Positions 1 to 7,674 of a DNA stretch of 64,000 bases are shown one piece after another (position 1 is the first letter of the stretch; each line of letters begins with the position of its first letter). The notes beneath the pieces were generated by a model. That model was given only the letters and a program-made list of their open reading frames with translations, ran no database searches and was not told the origin of the DNA. Source of the DNA: Streptomyces rubiginosohelvolus (GTDB lineage Bacteria > Actinomycetota > Actinomycetes > Streptomycetales > Streptomycetaceae); NCBI RefSeq assembly GCF_014649875.1, contig NZ_BMTW01000008.1:18956-82955 (forward strand), given 5' to 3'. Position numbers and translations under genes: made by a program.

Positions 1-168
1 GTCGACGGCCGCCGGGTCGTCCGGGCCGATGTCCGCGTACGGGTCCGCGACCACGTGGGCCGCCGAGAAGACGGTACGGGAGGAGGGAGTCCCGGCGCCC
101 GGCGGCAGATCGAGCGGGGTGGCGCGGGGGGTGTAGGGACCCCGGGGCAGGGGGACGACAGCCGTCAC
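1..168 (-). CDS. DUF993 / dihydrodipicolinate-synthase-family protein, N-terminal part
   Basis: Partial gene: 56 codons are present and the rest lies beyond the left edge. The GTG start overlaps the TGA of the upstream Gfo/Idh gene as GTGA (165-168), so the two are probably translationally coupled. The N-terminus carries a run SSRTVFSAAHVVADPYAD that I recognise from actinobacterial DUF993 proteins, which are TIM-barrel, DHDPS-like and usually sit in LacI-controlled sugar modules beside Gfo/Idh oxidoreductases and sugar-phosphate isomerases, as here. The family assignment rests on this short stretch and on context, and no catalytic lysine is visible in the part present. It is probably a cytoplasmic aldolase-type enzyme of sugar or inositol-like catabolism. 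Confidence 0.65.
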   Translation of the reverse strand, partial: MTAVVPLPRGPYTPRATPLDLPPGAGTPSSRTVFSAAHVVADPYADIGPDDPAAVD

Positions 169-1316
169 AGCGTCAGCTCCGGGATGTCGAAGCGGCGACC
201 CTCGGCGGACGACTTCAGTCCCAGTTCGGCCAGTTGGACGCCCCGGGCCCCGGCCAGCAGGTCCCAGGTGTACGGCGCGTCCTGGACGACATGGCGCAGG
301 AACAGCTCCCACTGCGCCTTGAAGCCGTTGTCGAACACCTGGTTGTCCGGGATCTCCTGCCACTGGTCGCGGAACGACTCGGTGACCGGGAGGTCCGGGT
401 TCCAGACCGGCTTCGGGGTCGACGAGCGGTGCTGGACACGGCAGTTGCGCAGGCCCGCGACGGCCGAGCCGTGCGTTCCGTCGACCTGGAACTCCACCAG
501 CTCGTCGCGGTTGACCCGCACCGTCCAGGAGGAGTTGATCTGCGCGACGGCCCCGCCCGCCAGCTCGAAGATGCCGTATGCGGCGTCGTCGGCGGTCGCC
601 TCGTACGGCTTGCCCTGCTCGTCCCAGCGCTGCGGAACGTGCGTCCTGACGTGCGCGGTCACGGTGGTGACCTGGCCGAACAGCTCGTGTATCACGTACT
701 CCCAGTGCGGGAACATGTCGACGACGATGCCGCCGCCGTCCTCCGCACGGTAGTTCCACGAAGGGCGCTGGGCCTCCTGCCAGTCGCCCTCGAAGACCCA
801 GTAGCCGAACTCCCCGCGCACGGACAGGATTTCGCCGAAGAAGCCGCCGTCGATGAGGCGCTTCAGCTTGCGCAGGCCCGGCAGGAAGATCTTGTCCTGG
901 ACGACACCGTGCTTGATGCCGGCGTCACGCGCGAGCCGGGCCAGGTCGAGGGCCCCCTCGACGTCCGTGGCGGTCGGCTTCTCGGTGTAGACGTGCTTGC
1001 CCGCCGCGATCGCCTTCTTGATCGCCTCCACCCGGGCCGAGGTGACCTGGGCGTCGAAGTAGATCTCGACCGACTCGTCCGCGAGCACCGCGTCCAGGTC
1101 CGTCGACCACTCGGTCAGACCGTGGCGCTCGGCGAGTTCCTCCAGGGCGTGGGCGCGACGGCCGACGAGCACGGGCTCGGGCCACACCACCTCGCCGTCG
1201 CCGAGATCCAGGCCCCCCTGCTCGCGGATCGCGAGGATCGAGCGCACCAGGTGCTGCCGGTATCCCATGCGTCCCGTGACGCCGTTCATGGCGATGCGCA
1301 CTGTCCTGCGTGTCAC
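165..1316 (-). CDS. Gfo/Idh/MocA family oxidoreductase
   Basis: 383-residue NAD(P)-dependent sugar or cyclitol dehydrogenase, a usual length for the family. An N-terminal Rossmann segment (VRIAMNGVTGRMGYRQ) is followed by the family EKP motif in YTEKPTATDVEGALDLA, then the C-terminal alpha/beta substrate domain (ELVEFQVDGTHGSA and following). The GTG start at 1316 is chosen because GGAGGGACC lies 7 nt upstream; a longer frame has no ribosome site and would cross the LacI-type operator. It is divergent from the LacI gene across a short region holding that operator, and the DUF993 gene follows with a 4-nt overlap. The substrate cannot be read from sequence; the context fits a catabolic sugar or polyol. 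Confidence 0.88.
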   Translation of the reverse strand: MTRRTVRIAMNGVTGRMGYRQHLVRSILAIREQGGLDLGDGEVVWPEPVLVGRRAHALEELAERHGLTEWSTDLDAVLADESVEIYFDAQVTSARVEAIKKAIAAGKHVYTEKPTATDVEGALDLARLARDAGIKHGVVQDKIFLPGLRKLKRLIDGGFFGEILSVRGEFGYWVFEGDWQEAQRPSWNYRAEDGGGIVVDMFPHWEYVIHELFGQVTTVTAHVRTHVPQRWDEQGKPYEATADDAAYGIFELAGGAVAQINSSWTVRVNRDELVEFQVDGTHGSAVAGLRNCRVQHRSSTPKPVWNPDLPVTESFRDQWQEIPDNQVFDNGFKAQWELFLRHVVQDAPYTWDLLAGARGVQLAELGLKSSAEGRRFDIPELTL

Positions 1317-1334
1317 GAAGGTCCCTCCATACAG

Positions 1335-1356
1335 CCGTAGCAAGCGCTTTCTACGG
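1335..1356. promoter_or_regulatory. LacI-family operator (22-bp near-perfect dyad)
   Basis: Inverted repeat CCGTAG-C-AAGCGCTT-T-CTACGG with one mismatched pair (1341/1350) and a central CG step, the usual architecture of LacI/GalR operators. It lies 18 bp upstream of the Gfo/Idh start and about 70 bp upstream of the LacI start. The neighbouring LacI protein probably binds here and controls both transcripts. Confidence 0.75.
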
Positions 1357-1425
1357 AAGATGACGCTAGCCTGCCGACAGCGGCCGGACAAGAGGGGGCC
1401 GCACGTGACCTCACGGAGGACAGCG

Positions 1426-2538
1426 ATGACAGTCACCCTGGCGGATGTGGCGGCCCGCGCCCGGGTGTCCCCGGCCACCGTCTCCCGCGTGCTGAACGGC
1501 AACTACCCGGTGGCGGCGTCGACCCGGGAACGGGTCCTGCGTGCGGTGGACGACCTGGACTACGTGCTCAACGGACCCGCCAGTTCGCTCGCGGCCGCCA
1601 CGTCCGACCTGGTCGGCATCCTGGTCAACGACATCGCCGACCCCTTCTTCGGGATCATGGCGGGGGCGGCGCAGACGCAGATCGGCGGACCCGGGGACGG
1701 TTCGGGACGGGCGGGCGGCGAGAAGCTGGCGGTCATCTGCAACACCGGCGGCTCCCCGGAGCGCGAGCTGACCTACCTCACGCTCCTCCAGCGCCAGCGC
1801 GCCGCCGCCGTCGTCCTCACCGGCGGGGCGGTCGAGAATCCGGAGCACCAGGCCGCGATGGCGGCGAAGCTGGCGAAACTCGCCGACGCGGGCACCCGGA
1901 TCGTCTTCTGCGGGCGGCCCCCGCTGCCTGAGGGCGACGCGCTCGTCGCCGCCCTCGCGTTCGACAACCGGGGCGGCGGCCGACGCCTCACCGAGCACCT
2001 GATCTCGCTCGGCCACCGCAGGATCGGTTACGTCGCCGGGCCCCGGGAACGCACCACCACCCGGCACCGGCTGGAGGGCCACCGGGAGGCGCTGCACGCG
2101 GCGGGCCTGGATGACTTTCCGGCAGGGGGCGGTCCGGGCGACGGATCCGGTCACCGGGCGGCCGACGACGACCCGCTCGTCGTGCACGGGCCCTACGACC
2201 GGCGCTCCGGCTACGAGGCCACCCTCGAACTCCTGCGCAGGGCACCGGACGTGACCGCGATCGTGGCCGCCAACGACACCGTGGCGCTGGGCGCGTGCGC
2301 GGCGGTACGGGACCAGGGGATGCGCATCCCGCAGGACATCTCGGTGGCGGGCTTCGACGACCTGCCGTTCTCGGTGGACGCGGTGCCGGCCCTCACGACG
2401 GTCCGGCTGCCGCTCTTCGAGGCGGGCGCCCGGGCGGGGCGGCTCGCGATGGGCAAGGAGAACCCGCCGCCCGGTGGCATCGCGACCATCGCGGCCGAGC
2501 TGATGATCCGGGGGTCCACGGCGGCGCCGAGGGGCTGA
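1426..2538 (+). CDS. LacI family transcriptional regulator
   Basis: 370 residues. The N-terminal LacI helix-turn-helix is clear (TLADVAARARVSPATVSRVL, residues about 3-22), with the hinge region after it and a periplasmic-binding-protein-like sugar-sensing domain up to the end (DISVAGFDDLPFSVDAVPALTTVRLP). ATG 1426 has GGAGGA 5 nt upstream; an in-frame GTG at 1405 is less likely. Two Gly-rich insertions (GGPGDGSGRAGGE near residue 90 and GGGPGDGSGHRAADDD near 240) look like loops in the effector domain. It is probably a repressor of the divergent Gfo/Idh-DUF993 operon and of itself through the dyad at 1335-1356, released by a sugar from that pathway. Confidence 0.92.
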   Translation: MTVTLADVAARARVSPATVSRVLNGNYPVAASTRERVLRAVDDLDYVLNGPASSLAAATSDLVGILVNDIADPFFGIMAGAAQTQIGGPGDGSGRAGGEKLAVICNTGGSPERELTYLTLLQRQRAAAVVLTGGAVENPEHQAAMAAKLAKLADAGTRIVFCGRPPLPEGDALVAALAFDNRGGGRRLTEHLISLGHRRIGYVAGPRERTTTRHRLEGHREALHAAGLDDFPAGGGPGDGSGHRAADDDPLVVHGPYDRRSGYEATLELLRRAPDVTAIVAANDTVALGACAAVRDQGMRIPQDISVAGFDDLPFSVDAVPALTTVRLPLFEAGARAGRLAMGKENPPPGGIATIAAELMIRGSTAAPRG

Positions 2539-2658
2539 ACCGGTCCGCGGGGCGGGCCCTTGAGCCGGCAGGCGAGGCGAGCACGGAGCTCCTGGAGCCA
2601 CCAGGACGCGCTGCGACTGCTGGGTAGCCTGGAGCGACTGCTGCGGGGCGTCGGCTGA

Positions 2659-2693
2659 GGCGGCCCCGTACCAGGTCGCGTACGGGGACCGCC
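2659..2693 (+). terminator. Rho-independent-type hairpin after LacI gene
   Basis: 12-bp stem (2659-2670 with 2681-2693, one bulged A at 2688) around a 10-nt loop, no T-run, as is usual in Streptomyces. It lies 120 bp past the LacI stop and before the isomerase gene. The rest of 2539-2768 shows nothing else apart from the next ribosome site. Confidence 0.6.
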
Positions 2694-2768
2694 CGGCCCG
2701 CGCGAGGGAGTAGCCACCGGCCCGGCGGGCAGGAGCGGGGCGTCAGCACCAAGGGAAGGACACGCACG

Positions 2769-3557
2769 ATGAAGCTCGCTTTCTCCACCCTCGGGGTGCC
2801 GGGGACGCCGGTCGCCGAGGTCGTCCGGCTCGCCGCCGGAAACGGCTACCAGGGCGTGGAGCTGCGCGTCCACCCCGAGGAGCCCGTGCACCTGGGGCTC
2901 TCGTCGCTGGAACGGGCCGACGTGGTCGAGGCGTTCAAGGCGGGCGGGGTGGAGATCCTGACCCTCGCCGGGTACGTCCAGGTGGCCGCCGAAGGGGACG
3001 ACGAGCCGGTCCTAGCGGAGCTGTCCGAGCTGGTAAAGCTCGCCCGGGACCTGGGCGCGTCCTACGTCCGGGTCTTCCCCGGCGGCGGCGACCAGGAGCA
3101 GGCGGAGGCCGACGCGACAGCCGCCCGGCGGCTCGGCGCGGCGGCCCCGGCAGCGGCCGACATGGGCGTGACCATCCTGCTGGAGACCCATGACTCGCAC
3201 CGCGCGGGCCTCGACGTCGCCCGGGTCGTCGCCACGGTCGGGCACCCCCGGGTCGGCGCAATCTGGGACGTGCTGCACACCTGGCTCGCCGGTGAGGAGC
3301 CGGCCGCCAGCCGGGCGGTGCTCGCCCCGCACCTGGGCTACGTCCAGGTGAAGGACGTCGCCTCCGCGGAGGACCTCACCCCGCTGCCGCTGGGCTCCGG
3401 GGTGCTGCCGCTGGCGGAGTGCCTGGACGGGACGGGTCCGGACACCTGGGTGTGCTGGGAGTACGAGAAGCGCTGGCACCCGGGGGCGGCGGAGCTGCCG
3501 GGTCTGCTGGGCGCCGGACGCGAGCACCTGCTGCGACTCGGGGCCCCGAAGCAGTAG
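2769..3557 (+). CDS. Sugar phosphate isomerase/epimerase (xylose-isomerase-like TIM barrel)
   Basis: 262 residues, typical for AP-endonuclease-2/xylose-isomerase-like proteins. It begins with the barrel strand MKLAFSTLGVPG, then GYQGVELRVHPE. The family metal and substrate segments follow: LLETHDSH (residues about 138-145), AIWDVLHTW (about 162-170) and YVQVKDVAS (about 195). ATG 2769 is preceded by AAGGGAAGGA. It probably isomerises or epimerises a sugar in the same pathway as the Gfo/Idh and DUF993 proteins. Its last 182 nt are overlapped on the other strand by the EamA transporter frame. Confidence 0.85.
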   Translation: MKLAFSTLGVPGTPVAEVVRLAAGNGYQGVELRVHPEEPVHLGLSSLERADVVEAFKAGGVEILTLAGYVQVAAEGDDEPVLAELSELVKLARDLGASYVRVFPGGGDQEQAEADATAARRLGAAAPAAADMGVTILLETHDSHRAGLDVARVVATVGHPRVGAIWDVLHTWLAGEEPAASRAVLAPHLGYVQVKDVASAEDLTPLPLGSGVLPLAECLDGTGPDTWVCWEYEKRWHPGAAELPGLLGAGREHLLRLGAPKQ

Positions 3558-4521
3558 CGGGGCCGGCGGCCGTCGTAACGGCACCGGCGGCGGCCGTCAC
3601 AACGGCCCCCGCGTCCGGCTCCGGCAGGGGCGCCGCGGTCCGCCCGGAGCGCAGGGTCGTCGCGGTCCGCAGCCCGACGCCCGAGGTCAGCGCCACCCCG
3701 CCCACCAGCAGTGCCGCCGCGCACCAGCGCAGCGGGCTCACGTCCTCGCCGAGCACGAACGCCGCCGAGGACATCCCGAAGACCGGGACGAGCAGGGTGA
3801 AGGGCGCCACGGACGAGGCGGGGTACTGGCGGAGCAGGAAGCCCCAGGCGCCGAAGCCGAACACCGTGCTGACCCAGGCGACGAACAGGATGATGCCCAC
3901 CCCGCTCCAGTCGAGCGCGGCCAAGGCCTCCGCGTCCCGGTCCGGGCCCTCGAAGAGGAGGGACAGACCCAGCAGCGGCAGCACGGGAACGGCCGAGACC
4001 CAGACCATGAAGGTCAGGGCGTCCTGGGGCGCCGCCCGCCGGGTGAACACGTTGGAAACGCCCCAGCAGGCGGCGGCCCCGACGACGAGGACGAACGCGA
4101 GGACCGGGCCGCCCGCCCCCTCGTCCACCGCCGCCACGACGATGCCCGCGAGCGCGACGGTCATACCCGCCACCCGGATCCGGCCGGGCCGTTCGGAGAG
4201 GGCGAGGGCGGCGAAAAGTGCGGTGAAGACGGCCTGGATCTGGAGGACCAGGGAGGAGAGCCCGGCGGGCATCCCCTGGTCCATGCCGATGAACAGGAGC
4301 CCGAACTTGCCCACCCCCAGGACCAGTCCGACCCCCACGACCCACCTCCAGGCGACCGAAGGACGCCCCAGCAGGAAGATCGCGGGCACGGCGGCGGCGA
4401 GGAAGCGCAGCGCGGAGAAGAGGAGCGGCGGGAAGTGGTCGAGCCCCAGCTCGATCACGACGAAGTTCACGCCCCAGAGTGCCGCGACGAGCACGGCCAG
4501 GGCGATATGGCGTGGACGCAT
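3376..4521 (-). CDS. EamA/DMT family transporter with overrunning C-terminus
   Basis: 381 residues. Residues 1 to about 300 form two EamA repeats with about ten hydrophobic helices (start HIALAVLVAALWGVNFVVIE; second repeat AAACWGVSNVFTRRAA), the normal size of the family. The remaining roughly 80 residues are low-complexity Ala/Pro/Arg sequence that reads through the intergenic space and 182 nt antisense into the isomerase gene, so the natural stop has probably been lost or there is a local frameshift. It is an inner-membrane exporter of small metabolites, substrate unknown. It is divergent from a LysR gene that probably controls it. Confidence 0.85.
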   Translation of the reverse strand: MRPRHIALAVLVAALWGVNFVVIELGLDHFPPLLFSALRFLAAAVPAIFLLGRPSVAWRWVVGVGLVLGVGKFGLLFIGMDQGMPAGLSSLVLQIQAVFTALFAALALSERPGRIRVAGMTVALAGIVVAAVDEGAGGPVLAFVLVVGAAACWGVSNVFTRRAAPQDALTFMVWVSAVPVLPLLGLSLLFEGPDRDAEALAALDWSGVGIILFVAWVSTVFGFGAWGFLLRQYPASSVAPFTLLVPVFGMSSAAFVLGEDVSPLRWCAAALLVGGVALTSGVGLRTATTLRSGRTAAPLPEPDAGAVVTAAAGAVTTAAGPATASGPRVAAGARVRRPADPAAPPPPGASASRTPSTPRCPDPSRPGTPPAAAPRSPAAAG

Positions 4522-4580
4522 GCGGCGAGCATTCAGCAGGATGACCGTGTAGCACCAGCGCGGGTTTCTTCATGGTGAGA

Positions 4581-4595
4581 TTCAGCGCTGCTGAA
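4581..4595. promoter_or_regulatory. LysR-type binding dyad (T-N11-A)
   Basis: TTCAGC-GCT-GCTGAA is a perfect inverted repeat with the T-N11-A form expected of LysR-family sites. It lies between the divergent EamA exporter (start 4521) and LysR gene (start 4648), and is the likely target of that regulator. Confidence 0.7.
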
Positions 4596-4604
4596 GAATT
4601 CCTC

Positions 4605-4642
4605 TGAAAGACGCCCGTGAAAGATGCCCCTGAAAGATGAGG
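4605..4642 (+). repeat. Three 13-bp tandem repeats in the LysR leader
   Basis: Units beginning TGAAAGA start at 4605, 4618 and 4631 (TGAAAGACGCCCG, TGAAAGATGCCCC, TGAAAGATGAGG). The third unit supplies the GAGG ribosome site for the GTG at 4648. The second contains an in-frame ATG (4624) that could serve as an alternative start. Confidence 0.7.
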
Positions 4643-4647
4643 TCACC

Positions 4648-5556
4648 GTGCTCGATCTGGCCCGGCTGCGCGCCCTGCACGCGGTCTTCGTCCACGGTTC
4701 CGTCGCGGGGGCGGCGACCGCCCTCGGCTACACCCCGTCCGCGATCTCCCAGCAGATCACCAAGCTGGAGCGGGAGACCCGGACGACGTTGCTGGAGCGG
4801 CGCGGGCGCGGGGTGGCGCTGACCGAGGAGGCGCTGCGGCTGGCCGACACGGCTCAGCGGCTGCTGGCCATCATGGAGCAGGCGGAGACGGAGCTGGAGG
4901 AGCGCCGGGGGCTGCCGACGGGCCGGCTGACGATCGCCGCGTTCGCCTCGGCCGCGCGGGGGCTGCTGCCGGGTGTGCTGGCCGAGCTGGACCGGGAGCA
5001 CCCGGCGCTGAACGTCCGGCTGGACGAGGTGGACCCGCATCTGTCGGTGGACCTGGCGGCGAAGGGGGTCGTCGACCTGGCCGTGGCGCACGACTGGGAC
5101 ATCGCCCCGCTGCCCGCCCCGGAGGGCCTGGCCCAGGCGGTGATCGGGCTCGACCGGTGCGATCTGCTGGTGCCCGAGGGGCATGCGCTGGCCGGGCGGG
5201 ACGGGGTGCGGCGCGAGGAGCTGGCGCGCGAGCGGTGGATCTGCCAGCCGCCGGGGACGGTGTGCCACGACTGGCTGGTGCGGACGCTGCGCACGGCGGG
5301 GTACGAGCCCGACATCCGGCACCGGGCGGAGGAGAACCACACCCAACTCGCTCTGGTGGCCGCCGGTCTGGGTATCGCGATGATGCCCCGGCTGGGGCGG
5401 GGGCCGCTCCCGGACGGGGTGGTGGCGGTGCGTCTGGACCCGGTGCCGGAGCGGCGGCTGTACGCGCTGTGGCGTACGGAGGCGGCGCGGCGTCCGGCGA
5501 TCACGGCGGCGGTGGACGCGCTGCGGGCCCACGGTGCGGCGGCCGGCCTGGCGTGA
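4648..5556 (+). CDS. LysR family transcriptional regulator
   Basis: 302 residues. Winged HTH at residues 1-60 (LDLARLRALHAVFVHGSVAGAATALGY..SAISQQITKLE), then a LysR substrate-binding domain (GRLTIAAFASAARGLLPGVLAEL, GLGIAMMPRLG). GTG 4648 is chosen because GAGG is 5 nt upstream and the protein then begins in the usual (M)LDLARLRALHAV form; ATG 4624 would add eight residues with no ribosome site. It is divergent from the EamA exporter and probably activates it through the dyad at 4581-4595. The effector is unknown; a DMT exporter as target suggests an amino acid or related metabolite. Confidence 0.9.
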   Translation: MLDLARLRALHAVFVHGSVAGAATALGYTPSAISQQITKLERETRTTLLERRGRGVALTEEALRLADTAQRLLAIMEQAETELEERRGLPTGRLTIAAFASAARGLLPGVLAELDREHPALNVRLDEVDPHLSVDLAAKGVVDLAVAHDWDIAPLPAPEGLAQAVIGLDRCDLLVPEGHALAGRDGVRREELARERWICQPPGTVCHDWLVRTLRTAGYEPDIRHRAEENHTQLALVAAGLGIAMMPRLGRGPLPDGVVAVRLDPVPERRLYALWRTEAARRPAITAAVDALRAHGAAAGLA

Positions 5557-5647
5557 GGCGGGTCCGGCCGCCGCCTCCCCGAAGCCCACCCTTCCCACCC
5601 GTCCCACCCTTCTGGCGGCACGTCACTCCCGGCCCCGGCACGGCCTC

Positions 5648-5691
5648 TTGACCGGAAGTTATTTTCCCTATAAGCGTACTTCCTTGGAAGT
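5648..5691 (+). promoter_or_regulatory. Possible promoter and dyad upstream of GH3 gene
   Basis: A TTGACC -35-like box (5648-5653) is followed after 17 nt by TAAGCG, a poor -10. A perfect dyad ACTTCC-TT-GGAAGT lies at 5678-5691, and a related GGAA...TTCC pair at 5654-5667 resembles a second half. This looks like an operator overlapping a promoter; no matching known regulator consensus (for example DasR) was seen. Confidence 0.4.
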
Positions 5692-5717
5692 TTCTTTCAC
5701 CCCGGGAAGGAGCTCAC

Positions 5718-7550
5718 GTGCCCCACCGCACCTCAAGACGCACCCTCCTCACCGCCACAGCGGCCGTCACCGCCGCCGCGGCGACCGGCGCCCTCACCCC
5801 GCCCGCCGTCGCCTCCGCGCACTCCACGAACGCCTCCACCGACCGCCGGCTGCGGCGGATCATCGCCGGGATGAGCCTGGAGGAGAAGGTCGGCCAGCTC
5901 TTCGTGATGCGGGTCTACGGGCACTCCGCCACCGACCCCGACCAGGCCGACATCGACGCGAACCTCAAGGAGATCGGGGTCCGTACCGGCGCCGAGCTGA
6001 TCTCCACGTACCACGTCGGCGGCATCATCTACTTCACCTGGGCGCGCAACACCCGCGACCCGCACCAGATCGCCGACCTCTCCAACGGACTCCAGCGCGC
6101 CGCGCTCGCCGAGCCCCACCGGGTGCCGCTGCTCGTCTCGACCGACCAGGAACACGGCATCGTCTGCCGGGTCGGCGAACCCGCCACCCTGCTGCCGGGC
6201 GCGATGGCCCTCGGCGCGGGCGGCTCGCGCTCCGACACCCGGCGGGCGGCCTGGATCGCGGGTGCGGAGCTGGCCGCGCTCGGCATCAACCAGAACTACG
6301 CGCCGGACGCCGACGTCAACGTCAACCCGGCCAACCCGGTCATCGGCGTACGGTCCTTCGGCTCCGACCCCGCCGCGGTGGCCGACCTGGTCGCCGCGCA
6401 GGTGAAGGGCTACCAGGGCGCGGGCGTCGCGTCGACCGCCAAGCACTTCCCCGGCCACGGCGACACGAACACCGACAGCCACACCGGGCTGCCCGTCATC
6501 AACCACACCCGCGCCCAGTGGGAGGAGCTGGACGCCCCGCCGTTCCGCGCCGCGATCCGGGCCCGCATCGACTCGATCATGACCGCCCACATCGTGGTCC
6601 CCGCACTCGACCCGTCCGAGGACCCGGCCACGCTCTCCCGGCCGATCCTCACCGGCATCCTCCGCGAGGAGCTGGGCTACGACGGAGTGGTGGTCACCGA
6701 CTCGCTCGGCATGGAGGGGGTGCGCACGAAGTACGGCGACGACCGCGTTCCGGTCCTCGCGCTGCTGGCGGGTGTGGACCAACTGCTGAACCCGCCGAAC
6801 CTCTCCGTCGCCTGGAACGCCGTGCTGGAGGCCGTCCGCAGCGGCGAGATCAGCGAGGAGCGGATCGAGGAATCGATCCTGCGCATCCTGCGGCTGAAGA
6901 GCGGACTCGGCCTGTTCCGGGACCCGTTCGTCAGCCACCGGGGCGTCGAGCGTACGGTCGGCAGCCGCGCGCACCGGGCTGCCGCCGACCGGATCGCCGA
7001 GCGCACGACGACTCTGCTCGCCGATCCGGAATCGCTGCTGCCGCTCTCCCGGCGCACCCACCGGAACCTGCTGGTGGTGGGGGCCGATCCGGCCTCCCCC
7101 TCCGGGGCGACGGGCCCGCCGACCGGCACCCTGGCCCACGCCTTCGGTGAACTGGGCTTCAGCGCACGGGCGTTGTCCACCGGTACGGCCCCGAACCGGG
7201 CGAAGATCGACGAGGCGGTCGCCGCGGCCGAGGGCAAGGACGCGGTGGTCGTGGCGACGTACAACGTCACGGCGAGCAGTTCGCAGCGCACCCTGGTGAC
7301 CGCGCTCGTGGCGACCGGCGTCCCCGTCGTCACCGTCGCGATCCGCAACCCGTACGACGTCGCCCACCTCACCGGGACCGGCGTCGCGGCGAGCCTCGCC
7401 GCGTACTCCTGGACCGATGTCGAACTGCGCGCGGCGGCCCGGGTGATCGCGGGCCGCGCCGAGCCGGAGGGCACCCTGCCGGTTCCGGTGCAGCACGCGG
7501 ACGACCCGACGCAGGTGCTGTACCCGGTGGGCCACGGACTGTCGTACTAG
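5718..7550 (+). CDS. Secreted GH3 beta-N-acetylhexosaminidase (NagZ type)
   Basis: 610 residues. A Tat signal (SRRTLLTATAAVTAAAATGA with twin Arg, cleavage near ASAHS) indicates folded export. The GH3 barrel shows the NagZ signature KHFPGHGD (residues 242-249) followed by DTNTDSH; Asp253-His255 is the acid/base dyad typical of GH3 N-acetylglucosaminidases rather than beta-glucosidases. The nucleophile is Asp328 in VVVTDSLGM. A C-terminal alpha/beta sandwich domain ends in QVLYPVGHGLSY. The GTG start has GAAGGAG 6 nt upstream. The likely job is removing GlcNAc from chitin or peptidoglycan fragments outside the membrane. A hairpin follows the gene. Confidence 0.92.
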   Translation: MPHRTSRRTLLTATAAVTAAAATGALTPPAVASAHSTNASTDRRLRRIIAGMSLEEKVGQLFVMRVYGHSATDPDQADIDANLKEIGVRTGAELISTYHVGGIIYFTWARNTRDPHQIADLSNGLQRAALAEPHRVPLLVSTDQEHGIVCRVGEPATLLPGAMALGAGGSRSDTRRAAWIAGAELAALGINQNYAPDADVNVNPANPVIGVRSFGSDPAAVADLVAAQVKGYQGAGVASTAKHFPGHGDTNTDSHTGLPVINHTRAQWEELDAPPFRAAIRARIDSIMTAHIVVPALDPSEDPATLSRPILTGILREELGYDGVVVTDSLGMEGVRTKYGDDRVPVLALLAGVDQLLNPPNLSVAWNAVLEAVRSGEISEERIEESILRILRLKSGLGLFRDPFVSHRGVERTVGSRAHRAAADRIAERTTTLLADPESLLPLSRRTHRNLLVVGADPASPSGATGPPTGTLAHAFGELGFSARALSTGTAPNRAKIDEAVAAAEGKDAVVVATYNVTASSSQRTLVTALVATGVPVVTVAIRNPYDVAHLTGTGVAASLAAYSWTDVELRAAARVIAGRAEPEGTLPVPVQHADDPTQVLYPVGHGLSY

Positions 7551-7609
7551 CCCTACGGCGACCGGACGGCCCCGGCCTCCGGCCATCGGCGCAAAGAACC
7601 CCCGCATCT

Positions 7610-7638
7610 GGCGTGGTCCCGCTCCGGCGGGCCACGCC
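7610..7638 (+). terminator. Hairpin after GH3 gene
   Basis: 10-bp stem GGCGTGG-(T)-CCC with GGG-CCACGCC around an 8-nt loop, one bulged T. It lies 60 bp past the GH3 stop and upstream of the lipoprotein gene. Confidence 0.6.
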
Positions 7639-7674
7639 GGGTGTACGTCTTTGAGGACGTATTGGGGGGTTTTC

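Noticed and set aside
165..1502. Longer 445-residue version of the Gfo/Idh gene
   Set aside because: The extra N-terminus crosses the LacI operator and the LacI gene start and has no ribosome site; GTG 1316 has a strong one.
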